NCBI RefSeq assembly: GCF_024662015.1
Contig: NZ_CP102480.1
Span: 3,273,501 to 3,337,500 of the forward strand
Length of the DNA: 64,000 bases
Reading direction: 5' to 3'
DNA from: Nisaea acidiphila
GTDB lineage: Bacteria; Pseudomonadota; Alphaproteobacteria; Thalassobaculales; Thalassobaculaceae
The notes below the pieces were generated by a model. It ran no database searches and was not told the DNA's origin. It saw only the letters and a list, made by a program, of their open reading frames with translations. Position numbers and translations under genes: made by a program. Within the stretch, counting starts at the first letter, position 1; every line of letters starts with the position of its first letter. Positions 46,482 through 54,379 of the stretch are shown in pieces.

Positions 46482-47276
46482 ATGACCAAGCATCTCTCCG
46501 ACGACACCATCCAGGAATACCGGACCAAGGGCGCGACCGTGCTCCGCGGCGTCTTTTCCGACTGGATCGGCACCCTCGCCGACGGCATCGCCTACAACAT
46601 GGAGCATCCGGCGCCGAACGTGCGGAACTACCAGTCCGAGGACGGCGGGCGTTTCTTCGTCGATTACTGCAACTGGGACCGGGTGAAGGAGTACAAGGAC
46701 TTCATCTTCAACTCGGACGCCGCCGAGATCGGCGCCGAGCTGATGGGCAGCACATCGGTCCGGCTCTTCCACGAGCATGTGCTGGTGAAGACCCCGAAGA
46801 CCGGCATCCCGACGCCCTGGCACCAGGACCTGCCCTATTACTGCCTCGACGCCACCCAGACCGTCAGCATCTGGATCCCGCTCGACGAGGTGCCGCGCGA
46901 CCGCACGCTGGAATTCATCGCCGGCTCCCATCTCTGGGGCAAGCATTACCGCCCGCAGCGCTTCGACGGCACCGCGCTCAACGAGAATGACGGGCTGGAG
47001 GAGCTGCCGGATATCGACGGCCACCGCGAGGACTACGACATCGTCGCCTGGGAGCTCTCCCCCGGCGACGCGCTCGCCTTCGACTACCGCACCGTGCACG
47101 GCGCCCCGGCGAACCTCAGCGCGACGGCCCAGCGCCGCGCCTTCTCGCTCCGCCTCGTCGGCGAGGACGCGACCTTCGCCCGGCGCGAGGGCATCGTCAC
47201 CTCGCCGCCCTTCCCGGAGGTGACCCTGAAGCACGGCGAACCGCTCAGCGGGCCGGAATTTCCGGTGTTGATTTAG
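46482..47276 (+). CDS. Phytanoyl-CoA dioxygenase (PhyH)-family oxygenase
   Basis: A 264-residue Fe(II)/2-oxoglutarate oxygenase. The metal triad is His114 and Asp116 (WHQDLPYY) and His206 (TVHGAP). Family segments include DTIQEYRTKGATVLRGVF at the start and LEFIAGSHLWGK. The ATG at 46482 gives the normal N-terminus. It stands 124 bases after the CobW gene. Members hydroxylate diverse small molecules such as betaines and carnitine-like compounds; the substrate is unknown. Confidence 0.88.
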   Translation: MTKHLSDDTIQEYRTKGATVLRGVFSDWIGTLADGIAYNMEHPAPNVRNYQSEDGGRFFVDYCNWDRVKEYKDFIFNSDAAEIGAELMGSTSVRLFHEHVLVKTPKTGIPTPWHQDLPYYCLDATQTVSIWIPLDEVPRDRTLEFIAGSHLWGKHYRPQRFDGTALNENDGLEELPDIDGHREDYDIVAWELSPGDALAFDYRTVHGAPANLSATAQRRAFSLRLVGEDATFARREGIVTSPPFPEVTLKHGEPLSGPEFPVLI

Positions 47277-47303
47277 GGGGGGCGGGCCTAGCTCTACCAA
47301 ATT

Positions 47304-47393
47304 GTCGTCATCCCGGACCCCGATCCGGGACCGAGGGGATGGCGGTCTTCGTTCTATGGTCCTCTGGGTCCCGGCTCTCCGGCCAGGATGACG
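47304..47393. repeat. Palindromic dispersed element, copy B
   Basis: Left arm GTCGTCATCCCGGACC from 47304, right arm GGCCAGGATGACG to 47393; the arms pair with each other and each contains a small hairpin. Same family as copy A, about 90 bases, in the spacer between the PhyH gene and parD. Confidence 0.75.
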
Positions 47394-47468
47394 GATAAGG
47401 GGAGGCGTTTGTGCCTCTCCTTCATCGAGGGTAGGATAAAGTAAGATCATTTCCGGGAGGCACATCCC

Positions 47469-47720
47469 ATGATCAAGAAAAGCATCACCGTCACGGAAGC
47501 GCAGGAGGCCTGGATCCAGTCCCAGCTCGCGACCGGCCAGTACGCCTCCGACAGCGAGGTGGTGCGCGAGGCGCTGCGCGAGAAACAGGCGCGGGCCGCC
47601 GAGATCGAGCGTATCCGCGCCGCCCTTATCGCCGGCGAGGAAAGCGGCGAGTCTCCGCGAGGCATGGCGGAGATCCGCGCCTCGGTGCAGGCCGACCTGA
47701 AACGGGATGGCCGGCTTTAG
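47469..47720 (+). CDS. parD: ParD-type antitoxin
   Basis: An 83-residue ribbon-helix-helix antitoxin: KKSITVTEAQEAWIQSQLATGQYASDSEVVREALREKQ (about 3-40) is the DNA-binding ParD fold, and the rest wraps the toxin. GGGAGG precedes the ATG. It represses its own operon with ParE and neutralises it. It overlaps parE by 14 bases. Confidence 0.9.
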   Translation: MIKKSITVTEAQEAWIQSQLATGQYASDSEVVREALREKQARAAEIERIRAALIAGEESGESPRGMAEIRASVQADLKRDGRL

Positions 47721-47994
47721 TCTCAGCCGCCGCGCCGACGAGGATGTCGCGCGGCTCTATCGCTACGGCATCGAGACATTCGGGCTCACCCAGGCGGATC
47801 GCTATTTCGATGGGCTTTGGGACCATTTCCGCCGGATCGCCGCAGCGCCCGAGCTGTATCAGGCGGTGGACCATGTCAGGCCCGGATACCGGCGCAGCGT
47901 CTATGGTGCGCACGCGATCTACTATCGGGTGGTGGAAGGCGGAGTCCGGGTTGAGCGTGTGCTCGGGCGCGAGGATCCGTCCGTACTGGTCTGA
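47707..47994 (+). CDS. parE: ParE-type toxin
   Basis: A 95-residue RelE/ParE-fold toxin: FSLSRRADEDVARLYRYGIETFG start and YRRSVYGAHAIYYRVVEGGVRVERVLGREDP ending are typical. ParE members inhibit gyrase, although some relatives act otherwise. The overlap with parD ensures coupled expression. Confidence 0.9.
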   Translation: MAGFSLSRRADEDVARLYRYGIETFGLTQADRYFDGLWDHFRRIAAAPELYQAVDHVRPGYRRSVYGAHAIYYRVVEGGVRVERVLGREDPSVLV

Positions 47995-48216
47995 GGGGAG
48001 AGGGTGAGTGAAGTCGCAAGTCCCCTTATTCGTGACGGCTCCTTATGAATTGAGCCGGGGGTCCTCTTGGTCCCTCGACCGTGAACCCCGCCGGGTTTTT
48101 ACCGAGTCATGCCTTCGGGCGATGAATTTTAGAAAATTTATACAACCATAAAGCGTTGACGTGCCTGTTTGAGCCGATCACCATGGAACTCCATACTGCA
48201 AACAGGAGACAAGAAA
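47995..48216. other. Spacer with degenerate repeat motifs
   Basis: Bases 48009-48085 contain AGTCGCAAGTCCCC and ATTGAGCC...GTCC variants resembling the AAGTCxxGTGTCCCC motif seen near 50.5 and 51.4-51.7 kb. The rest is A+T-rich and probably holds the promoter of the 90-residue orphan gene. Confidence 0.4.
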
Positions 48217-48489
48217 ATGTCTGTGAATATTGATCTTCAAAGAAGCGGAAATAATCTGAATATCATGGTCGGTGCGAAATCCGAAACCGCACCGGCAATA
48301 TTACTGTGGATTCTGGTAAAGCAGGACGACTCGGAACGTTTCTTCTATCCGCAGAATTTCTCTGTCGGAGGGGCCTATGTCTATCCGGGGCTCATGCAAA
48401 GCAAGCTGAATATCGGAATCGGCGACGGTAAGGTCGAAGTTATCGTATATGCCGTCAGCACGAACGATATCGTTTCGGCCTCGGCCTGA
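48217..48489 (+). CDS. Hypothetical 90-residue protein
   Basis: Not recognised. The sequence is beta-rich (INVNIDLQRSGN-type start, NIMVGAKSETAPAILLWILV, FFYPQNFSVGGAYVYPG, VEVIVYAVS), soluble, without cysteine. It looks like a small beta-sandwich, such as lectin-like or stress proteins. CAGGAGAC precedes the ATG at 48217; the frame reaches 48169 but without a better site. Base composition is A+T-richer than its neighbours, so it may have been acquired. A hairpin follows. Confidence 0.6.
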   Translation: MSVNIDLQRSGNNLNIMVGAKSETAPAILLWILVKQDDSERFFYPQNFSVGGAYVYPGLMQSKLNIGIGDGKVEVIVYAVSTNDIVSASA

Positions 48490-48518
48490 GAGGCACAAGA
48501 ACTCAATCAAAAAATGAG

Positions 48519-48549
48519 GTGGACGCAGCGGGATCTTTGCTGCGTTCAC
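48519..48549 (+). terminator. Hairpin after the 90-residue gene
   Basis: GTGGACGCAGC (48519-48529) pairs with GCTGCGTTCAC (48539-48549), one G-U pair, 9-base loop. 30 bases after the stop. U-tract weak. Confidence 0.6.
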
Positions 48550-48701
48550 TTCGATCCGTTTGGACGGTGTTACCTGCGTCGGGCTGCGCGTGCACCATCC
48601 CGGCAGGCCCGGTCTCGAAGACCGGGAGCACGGCACATAGGGTTCGCTCCCGATCGCTCCGGATCAAGCCCCGCGTTTTCTGATTTCCGCCCGCGTCGCG
48701 C

Positions 48702-49835
48702 TCAGCTCAGTGTCGCCAGCAGCCCCGCCATCAGCTTGCCGCGCTCGGCGAGGCTCTCGATCTCGATATGCTCGTTCAGCGTATGCAGGCCGGCGCCGCG
48801 CGGGCCGAGGCTATCGAGGGTCGGGATGCCCATCGCCCCGGTGAAATTGCCGTCCGAGCCGCCGCCCGCCATATGGGCCGTGATCTCGAAGCCCAGATCC
48901 GTAGCGAGGCTTTTCGCATGCTCGAACAAAGCCTTGTCGGCCGCGCTCGGCTCCCAGACCGGCCGCGTGACGCCGCGCGCGACATGGAAGCCGACATCAC
49001 CGTCCGGATTGTTCAGCGCCAGCATCTTCTCGACGCCCGCATCCAGATCCGCCTGCCGTTTCGCCATGGAGAGCGCCTCGGCCGAGCAGCCGGAGGGCAC
49101 GCAATTGACGTGACGCTGGTCGGACACCACGCAGCCGACCGAGAAGGTGCAGCTGTCGGTACTCATCTCCTCGATCTCGAGGATGCGCCGGGCCATTTCC
49201 CGGACCGCCGAGCGCCCGAGCCGCGGGTCGACGCCCGCATGGATCGGGGTGCCGATGGTCCGGAGGTTGAAGCGCGCGATGGCATAGCGGCCCCAGACCA
49301 CGCCGCCGTCGGGGCGGGCCGGCTCGGGGACGAGGACGTATTTCTGGCCCCGCGCCGTCGCCTCGATCAGCTCCCGTGTCGCGGGCGTGCCGATCTCCTC
49401 GTCCGGCGTGAAGAGCACGGTGACGGGCAGCTTCGTTGCGATGCTCGCCGCGGCCAGTCGGCGGATCGCCTCGAGCGCGAGGTAGTTGCCGCCCTTCATG
49501 TCCTGGATGCCGGGCCCCCAGCATGTCCCGCCCTCGCGCCGGAAGGGGAGCTTCGCGAGCGTGCCGACGGGATGCACCGTGTCCATGTGCCCCGCGATCA
49601 GGATGCCCGGCTCGCCCGCTTTTCCATGCGGGAAGGTCGCGCGCACCGAGCCGCCGAGGCCCATGCGCCCCGGAATCCGCTCGATCGCCGCGCCCATCGC
49701 CGCGAGGTCGTAGCTTGCAAGGTCGATCATCCGGTCGACCGCGGCGGCATCATGGGTCGGGCTCTCGCATTCGATCCACGGGCGGAGACCGGCGCACATG
49801 GCGTCGGAATCGAAGGGCAGGGCGTTGAAGTCCAT
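48702..49835 (-). CDS. M20 family metallopeptidase (carboxypeptidase G2-like)
   Basis: A 377-residue M20/M28 peptidase. Metal-ligand motifs are AGHMDTVHPVG (His and Asp near 81-85), WGPGIQDMKGG with the bridging Asp, FTPDEEIGTPA (catalytic Glu-Glu pair near 145-146) and HTLNEHIEI at the end. The dimerisation domain (about 178-290) contains GTPIHAGVDPRLGRSA. It probably hydrolyses an N-acyl amino acid or gamma-glutamyl-type bond. GGAGC precedes the ATG. No neighbour suggests a pathway. Confidence 0.9.
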   Translation of the reverse strand: MDFNALPFDSDAMCAGLRPWIECESPTHDAAAVDRMIDLASYDLAAMGAAIERIPGRMGLGGSVRATFPHGKAGEPGILIAGHMDTVHPVGTLAKLPFRREGGTCWGPGIQDMKGGNYLALEAIRRLAAASIATKLPVTVLFTPDEEIGTPATRELIEATARGQKYVLVPEPARPDGGVVWGRYAIARFNLRTIGTPIHAGVDPRLGRSAVREMARRILEIEEMSTDSCTFSVGCVVSDQRHVNCVPSGCSAEALSMAKRQADLDAGVEKMLALNNPDGDVGFHVARGVTRPVWEPSAADKALFEHAKSLATDLGFEITAHMAGGGSDGNFTGAMGIPTLDSLGPRGAGLHTLNEHIEIESLAERGKLMAGLLATLS

Positions 49836-49948
49836 GGGGGCTCCGTGGGTTGGGAAAGGAGGGATGGGGTATTGACGTGCAGGTTACAGAGGCGCGAGAC
49901 ACACTTCGGAGAGGTCTCGGGACCAATTGATATCGTAATCCTGAAAAG

Positions 49949-50356
49949 TCACCGTTCGCAGGTGTTCTTTACAGATGCGTACGCCCGGGACTCGATTTTG
50001 ACCGCGAAATCGACTCCGAAATACAGGATTCCCACGAGAAACAGCGGGAGGAGGGTGAGCCCCATTGAGCGGCTCCAGCTCGTTCCGCCGATGAAATACA
50101 GGGGGAGTAGCAAGACCGCAGTAACGACGGCCCATAGCGGCGCTACCGCAAATGCGTAGATGCTGACGACCTCGCTCAGGAAGAGGAAATGCTGCCCGAC
50201 AGGGATCCAGCAGGTGGTCATCGGATCGATCAGCGCGCGCACCGTGGAGGACCATTGCAGAAGGATCAGCGAAATGGGGATGCCGATCCCGATTATGATC
50301 GCGGCGACCGTGAGCACGCGGCGCGCGATGATCCGTCCACGAGTCGAACCAGCCAA
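49949..50356 (-). CDS. Small membrane protein of unknown function, TTG start
   Basis: A 135-residue protein with three or four membrane segments (VLTVAAIIIGIGIPISLILL near 15-34, VVSIYAFAVAPLWAVVTAVLLLPLYFIGG near 62-90, MGLTLLPLFLVGILYFGVDFAV near 97-118). The frame stays open to an ATG at 50500, but an AAGGGAG lies about seven bases before a TTG at 50356, which gives a start right before the first helix, so TTG is preferred. Family not recognised. Confidence 0.55.
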   Translation of the reverse strand: MAGSTRGRIIARRVLTVAAIIIGIGIPISLILLQWSSTVRALIDPMTTCWIPVGQHFLFLSEVVSIYAFAVAPLWAVVTAVLLLPLYFIGGTSWSRSMGLTLLPLFLVGILYFGVDFAVKIESRAYASVKNTCER

Positions 50357-50522
50357 TCTCTGCTCCCTTGTGCGTCCGGATGGCTTCAGAATGTGGATTG
50401 TTAAGCGGGCACAGTCCTTATGTCTCGATTCTGATGTGGATTCTCGGATCGTGCAGCACGCATGGGAGCTGAGATCAGTCGTGTTTCCCTTTAATCGCAA
50501 TGATGCGGGGTGCTTTCTCAGT

Positions 50523-50593
50523 CAATCAAGTCTCATGTCCCCGAGATAGCAATCAAGTCTCATGTCCCCGAGATAGCCATGTCCCCGCGATAG
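50523..50593. repeat. Tandem repeat, 27-bp unit
   Basis: CAATCAAGTCTCATGTCCCC followed by GAGATAG makes a 27-bp unit. It is present in two identical consecutive copies (50523-50549, 50550-50576). A partial third, CCATGTCCCCGCGATAG, runs to 50593. It abuts the left arm of a dispersed palindromic element. Confidence 0.85.
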
Positions 50594-50597
50594 CCGC

Positions 50598-50624
50598 CGT
50601 CATCCCGGACGTGATCCGGGATCC
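50598..50624. repeat. Palindromic dispersed element, solo left arm (copy C)
   Basis: CGTCATCCCGGACGTGATCC with GGGATCC matches the left arm of copies B, D and E, but no right arm is found in the next 150 bases. Only the internal CCGGA/TCCGG hairpin remains. Confidence 0.65.
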
Positions 50625-50778
50625 ACTGCCGCCGCCGCTGTCTTGCTGAAATCTTCATCGGAAATATTCGGTCAGAGCACGGCCGGGATAAGTCCGGCCT
50701 CGCCGTTTCTCGGAGAGTGCGCTTCCAAAATCTCGTGTCTAGACTGCAGACACATGATCCATGGGGATTGGGGCATCT

Positions 50779-51312
50779 ATGGCCATTACGAAATACGCGA
50801 AGGCGCAGTTGGTGAGCGGTGAAAACATCATGGCGGCGGCGAGAATTCACTGGATTGTTTTCTTGAGGCCGTTGCCGTTCCTCGCCTTCGGGAGTCTGTT
50901 TGTCTTGGCCTCGATCGGCATCAAAGCTGCTCCTGATCCCGACAAGGTAGACCCCGGCGCCATACTCGGCTTCGCGGGTGGTGCCATGATCCTGGTCGCC
51001 CTGTTCGTCGGCATATCCTCCTTCATTGCCTGGGCCTGTACGGAACTTGTTTTGACCAACCGCCGCGTGATCGCGAAATTCGGATTCATTCGGCGCAAGG
51101 CAGTCGAGATGGATATGCGGCGGGTCGAGGGCATCAATCTCGACCAAAGCATCCTCGGGCGTATCCTCGACTATGGATCCATCGAGGTTCGCGGGACCGG
51201 AGGCGGCATCTCGCCGATCCCGGGCATTGCATCGCCGGGAAGGTTCAAGAAAGTCCTGGATCAAAGAGTTTCCGAGGTCGTCGACGGGGCGGTAATGTCC
51301 ACGAGCGACTGA
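50779..51312 (+). CDS. Bacterial PH-domain (DUF304) membrane protein
   Basis: A 177-residue protein with two membrane helices (about 24-48 and 61-83) followed by a bPH2 domain: ELVLTNRRVIAKFGFIRRKAVEMDMRRVEGINLDQSILGRILDYGSIEVRGTGG. LTNRR-type and the hydrophobic glycine-rich GTGGG ending are typical. The ATG at 50779 is preferred over the one at 50761 because GGGGATTGGGG lies upstream. Function unknown; many members are envelope-stress linked. Flanked by repeats on both sides. Confidence 0.85.
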   Translation: MAITKYAKAQLVSGENIMAAARIHWIVFLRPLPFLAFGSLFVLASIGIKAAPDPDKVDPGAILGFAGGAMILVALFVGISSFIAWACTELVLTNRRVIAKFGFIRRKAVEMDMRRVEGINLDQSILGRILDYGSIEVRGTGGGISPIPGIASPGRFKKVLDQRVSEVVDGAVMSTSD

Positions 51313-51710
51313 GGAGAGGAAAAAAGGAGGGCACGTTACCCAATTTTAGGATCGCAACTCGTCTCCCTGGGGCGGATTAGGAATTAAGTCGTGTGTCCTC
51401 TTAATTCAAGAGAAAGAAGAGAGCGGGATACTCAGGTCGCGGACCGCAATCCGCCCTCCCGGACGTGATCCGGGATCCATATCACCACTGTCACCGCTCT
51501 ATGAAAAGTCGGATCCCGGTGCTTCGGCGGGGATGACGGTCGAGGAGGGGAATGAGGAGATCGAGCTATGCGCGTCCCAATTTAGTCAGGACCATGTGGG
51601 TACGGAGTTAACAGGCGAATTGAGTCGCGTGTCCCCGCCTTACCCGGATTAGGTCGTGTTTCCCTTTGTTTTTGTCCTCCTGATTCCGCGCCGCTCCGGC
51701 CACGGCGGTC
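51313..51710. other. 398-bp spacer made of repeat motifs
   Basis: No gene is recognised. GAATTAAG and CTTAATTC (51381-51388 with 51400-51407) enclose TCGTGTGTCCT. A palindromic element (copy D) lies at 51451-51539. GAATTGAGTCGCGTGTCCCC (51618 onward) and TTAGGTCGTGTTTCCCTTTG (51649 onward) repeat the same motif further on. The stretch appears to be an accumulation site for mobile repeats. Confidence 0.6.
51451..51539. repeat. Palindromic dispersed element, copy D
   Basis: Left arm CTCCCGGACGTGATCCGGGA and right arm GATCCCGGTGC...GGGGATGACGG are inverted; the outer left CGTCAT has decayed. The internal CTATGAAAAG segment is shared with copy E, which indicates a common mobile ancestor. Confidence 0.7.
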
Positions 51711-53414
51711 TTAAGATTTTTTGCTTTCGAACTTGGCAAAGTCGAAAGCGGTCACGCCGCCCGCAGCGGTCATATGGTGTGTGCCGCTCAAGCCCGGGAG
51801 ATACTTGGGCTCAATGCGGCAGATTACCGTTTCTTCGAATTCATCTTCGTTGAGCACGTCTATGCGTGCGACTCCCATGCTTTCGCCATAGGTATCGAAA
51901 CCCTGCACCTGAAAAACGCGATAAAGGGTATCGTCCTGCATGATGAGACCGCCATTTCGAGCGCGACGGCTATCGAAAATAACGGGGTTTTGGGAGTGTG
52001 GGATCCACGATTCACTCTCGGGCGAGTCGGCATGGAAAATGTGCAACTCGGAATCATGGTCGCCTATTTCCGCGCTGTCGATGTTGGTAAGCATCCACCA
52101 TTTGCCATTATTCTCAAACAGCAGAGTATCGGCAGCGCTTACGCCTGACATTAGTGTCTTGTGGAACTGCCACCCGGTGGGAAAATCGGTCGCGCGGTAA
52201 AGCCGGATTTCGTTTTTCTCGTGGGTTTCAGGGCACATCAACAGATCCAAGCCGTAACTGAAAATATACGGGTACGAGAGGTGGAAATCCTCTTCCAAGG
52301 CAACTCCCAATGAAGAGTGTGCCTTCGGTTCCAATTGGTAGGCGGAAATTACCCCCTTGCCTTTTCGGAAGTCAAAATCCTCGACAAAACAGAAATGCCT
52401 TCCACCCCGTTCGACGACAAATGGGTCAGCGAGGAAATGCCCGGCAGGATTATCGATAACGGTGGCCTTTCGCATCACGGTAGCATTCCAGCTTCCCGAA
52501 AACTGAAAGGCTACGCTCCATCTCTGGGAGTATCCGCGAGCTTTTCTCAGAGCTTTCGCGGCTATGTGCCCGAGAGTTTTGAATGTATACTGGAAAGAAC
52601 TGAGGGTATCGGGCGTCTTGTAAAGTGGGTAACAAAACGGAGTTTTCTCCTCCGAGCCCGAAAGGCGTCCGCTTTTTGCAGTTTTCTCGAGTATGTTATT
52701 TAAGAATATGTTCGATTTTTTAAAAATTCGCGCCTTATTCAGTGTGTATGTCTGTGCAGTATTTATATTTCCTCTAAAGATCACGTCTCCCCCGTCGAGC
52801 TCGTCAGACAATTTCTGAATGACGAAACCTGTTGAAGGACTTCTTTGGAGTACCTCCCAGAAACCAGGTGGCGTCCCGCGAAATGTTCTATTGTCTCCGT
52901 GATGAAATGACAGAATGCCGAATGGACAAATATCAAGTATCGTACCAGAAAGTATTCCACTTCCGCCACGAACCAAAACGTCCGGTTCGCAGATTTTGAT
53001 TTTTTCAATGTCGTCATCGTTGTACCGATACGTCAGCCCGTTCGGCGAAATGTCGGGAGAAACATAGATTTTTTCGATATCAAACGCTGAGATCGGAATT
53101 TTAGCCTGAGAGTCTGAAATAATAGAATAAATTCTATTATTCCGAAGTATTCCGGACGCCGTTTTGAGTGCGTGGAATTCGATCAACTCGATCAATTTAA
53201 ATATCGATTTTTCGATCGTGACTTTTAATCCTCGCTTTGAAAATGTGGACATCAATCGATTAAGGGGGGATTGTTTTTCTGATCGAAAGGATTTTTGAAT
53301 TATCAAGAGATTGATGGAATATAATTCAGATAGCGTGCTTCTCTTTATTAGATCGGATATCATCCATTCCTGATCTATGTCGTCTATAATCAGGCCAACG
53401 CGAAGCTTTTTCAT
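51711..53414 (-). CDS. Fusion of formyltransferase-like and GIPC-transferase-like (beta-propeller) domains
   Basis: A 567-residue protein. Residues about 1-215 have the fold and catalytic layout of formyltransferases (GxLSFHHGDNRTFRGTPPGFWE at 167-186, LDGGD at 206-210). From about 300 (WSVAFQFSGSW) to the end the protein resembles the propeller of glucosamine inositolphosphorylceramide transferase-type enzymes (HFLADPFVVERGGRHFCFVEDFDF, GLDLLMCPETHEKNEIRLYRA, RNGGLIMQDDTLYRVFQ). CTTGAGGAGA precedes the ATG. The gene is A+T-richer than its surroundings and follows the methyltransferase gene by 45 bases, forming an operon. A sugar N-formyl or surface-glycan modification is a reasonable guess. 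Confidence 0.72.
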   Translation of the reverse strand: MKKLRVGLIIDDIDQEWMISDLIKRSTLSELYSINLLIIQKSFRSEKQSPLNRLMSTFSKRGLKVTIEKSIFKLIELIEFHALKTASGILRNNRIYSIISDSQAKIPISAFDIEKIYVSPDISPNGLTYRYNDDDIEKIKICEPDVLVRGGSGILSGTILDICPFGILSFHHGDNRTFRGTPPGFWEVLQRSPSTGFVIQKLSDELDGGDVIFRGNINTAQTYTLNKARIFKKSNIFLNNILEKTAKSGRLSGSEEKTPFCYPLYKTPDTLSSFQYTFKTLGHIAAKALRKARGYSQRWSVAFQFSGSWNATVMRKATVIDNPAGHFLADPFVVERGGRHFCFVEDFDFRKGKGVISAYQLEPKAHSSLGVALEEDFHLSYPYIFSYGLDLLMCPETHEKNEIRLYRATDFPTGWQFHKTLMSGVSAADTLLFENNGKWWMLTNIDSAEIGDHDSELHIFHADSPESESWIPHSQNPVIFDSRRARNGGLIMQDDTLYRVFQVQGFDTYGESMGVARIDVLNEDEFEETVICRIEPKYLPGLSGTHHMTAAGGVTAFDFAKFESKKS

Positions 53415-53459
53415 TGTCTCCTCAAGTTTATATCAAGTGTGGGGCGCCGCATTGTCGCG

Positions 53460-54044
53460 TTATGCTTTACGTTGCTTGCTTGCGGTGACTGTGTAACCCA
53501 ATGTAATGCGGGGGCGTCCACTGCCGAACATCCAATCAAGGAAATAACCGAGATTGTTCAATATAGGAAACAGGATGCGTCCAGCAGGGTTGAGGCGGAA
53601 GAAGTGAAAAATCACGCAGAAAAACCCGCCGTTCGATACGATTTTGAGATCGGCAAAATCCTTGAAAACGATCCTGAGGCCGGCTTCCGTGAACCGGAAA
53701 AAGTCCTTTTCATCGTGAATTTCAAAGACAAACGGAACGGTGAATAAGATTCTCCCTCCTGGCTTGAGGACGCGGTGCACTTCTTTCACCAGCAATTCCG
53801 GATGCGGCGTGTGTTCAAGTGTCTCTATGCACACGGCGTTCGAGAACACGCCATCTGCGAAGGTCATAGCCTCGGCATCGCAAATCACATCTGGCTCGGC
53901 ACCGGCATCTCTATTCAGGGTGGTGCTGTTCCTGAAATAACGCCAACGCTTGCCGCTGCCGACCTCAAGAACGGATCCCTCCGGAGCGAACGATTTGACC
54001 GCTTGCTCGATGAAATGACGCCTTAGATATTTCGTTTTGACCAA
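53460..54044 (-). CDS. SAM-dependent methyltransferase, class I
   Basis: A 194-residue Methyltransf_11-type protein. Motif I VLEVGSGKRWRYF (about 25-37), acidic motif II near PDVICDAEAM, and ETLEHTPHPELLVKEVHRVLKPGGRILFTVPF (about 74-105) with the family post-motif. Starts with TTG at 54044. It is A+T-rich like the following gene, with which it forms a two-gene operon. Probably methylates a glycan or its precursor; target unknown. Confidence 0.8.
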   Translation of the reverse strand: MVKTKYLRRHFIEQAVKSFAPEGSVLEVGSGKRWRYFRNSTTLNRDAGAEPDVICDAEAMTFADGVFSNAVCIETLEHTPHPELLVKEVHRVLKPGGRILFTVPFVFEIHDEKDFFRFTEAGLRIVFKDFADLKIVSNGGFFCVIFHFFRLNPAGRILFPILNNLGYFLDWMFGSGRPRITLGYTVTASKQRKA

Positions 54045-54379
54045 GAGTAACCTGACGGCCGGAGCGGCTCATGATGTTTTGTGAGCGAGAGAGTGATTTG
54101 CTCAAGGATCATTTGAACATTCGACGGTGACGGTCAACCTCCGCGTGGATTCGATCTCGATGCTGTCGGTCAGGGCGCAGAAAATCGTCCGGCAACTTAA
54201 GAGGCAAAGAGTTAGGGGATGAGAATTAGAGGAATGGACGATCAAAACGGAGAGTCGCAACCCGTCATCCCGGACCTGATCCGGGATCCATACTTCAGCA
54301 GCCTTAGCCTATGAAAAGCCGTATCCCGGCTCTCCGGCCGGTATGACGACCGTGTGGGGGAGGGCCGCCGGGCGCAGCA
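54045..54379. other. 335-bp spacer with repeat element, no gene
   Basis: Left part is A+T-rich and probably holds the promoter of the methyltransferase operon. Copy E of the palindromic element is at 54263-54348. No open frame with family resemblance. Confidence 0.5.
54263..54348. repeat. Palindromic dispersed element, copy E
   Basis: Left arm CGTCATCCCGGACCTGATCC and right arm ATCCCGGCTCTCCGGCCGGT...ATGACG pair with each other; the internal CCTATGAAAAG matches copy D. About 86 bases. Confidence 0.75.

Noticed and set aside
50523..50593. Possible CRISPR array
   Set aside because: Units are directly adjacent with no spacers, only two full copies, and no cas genes are near.
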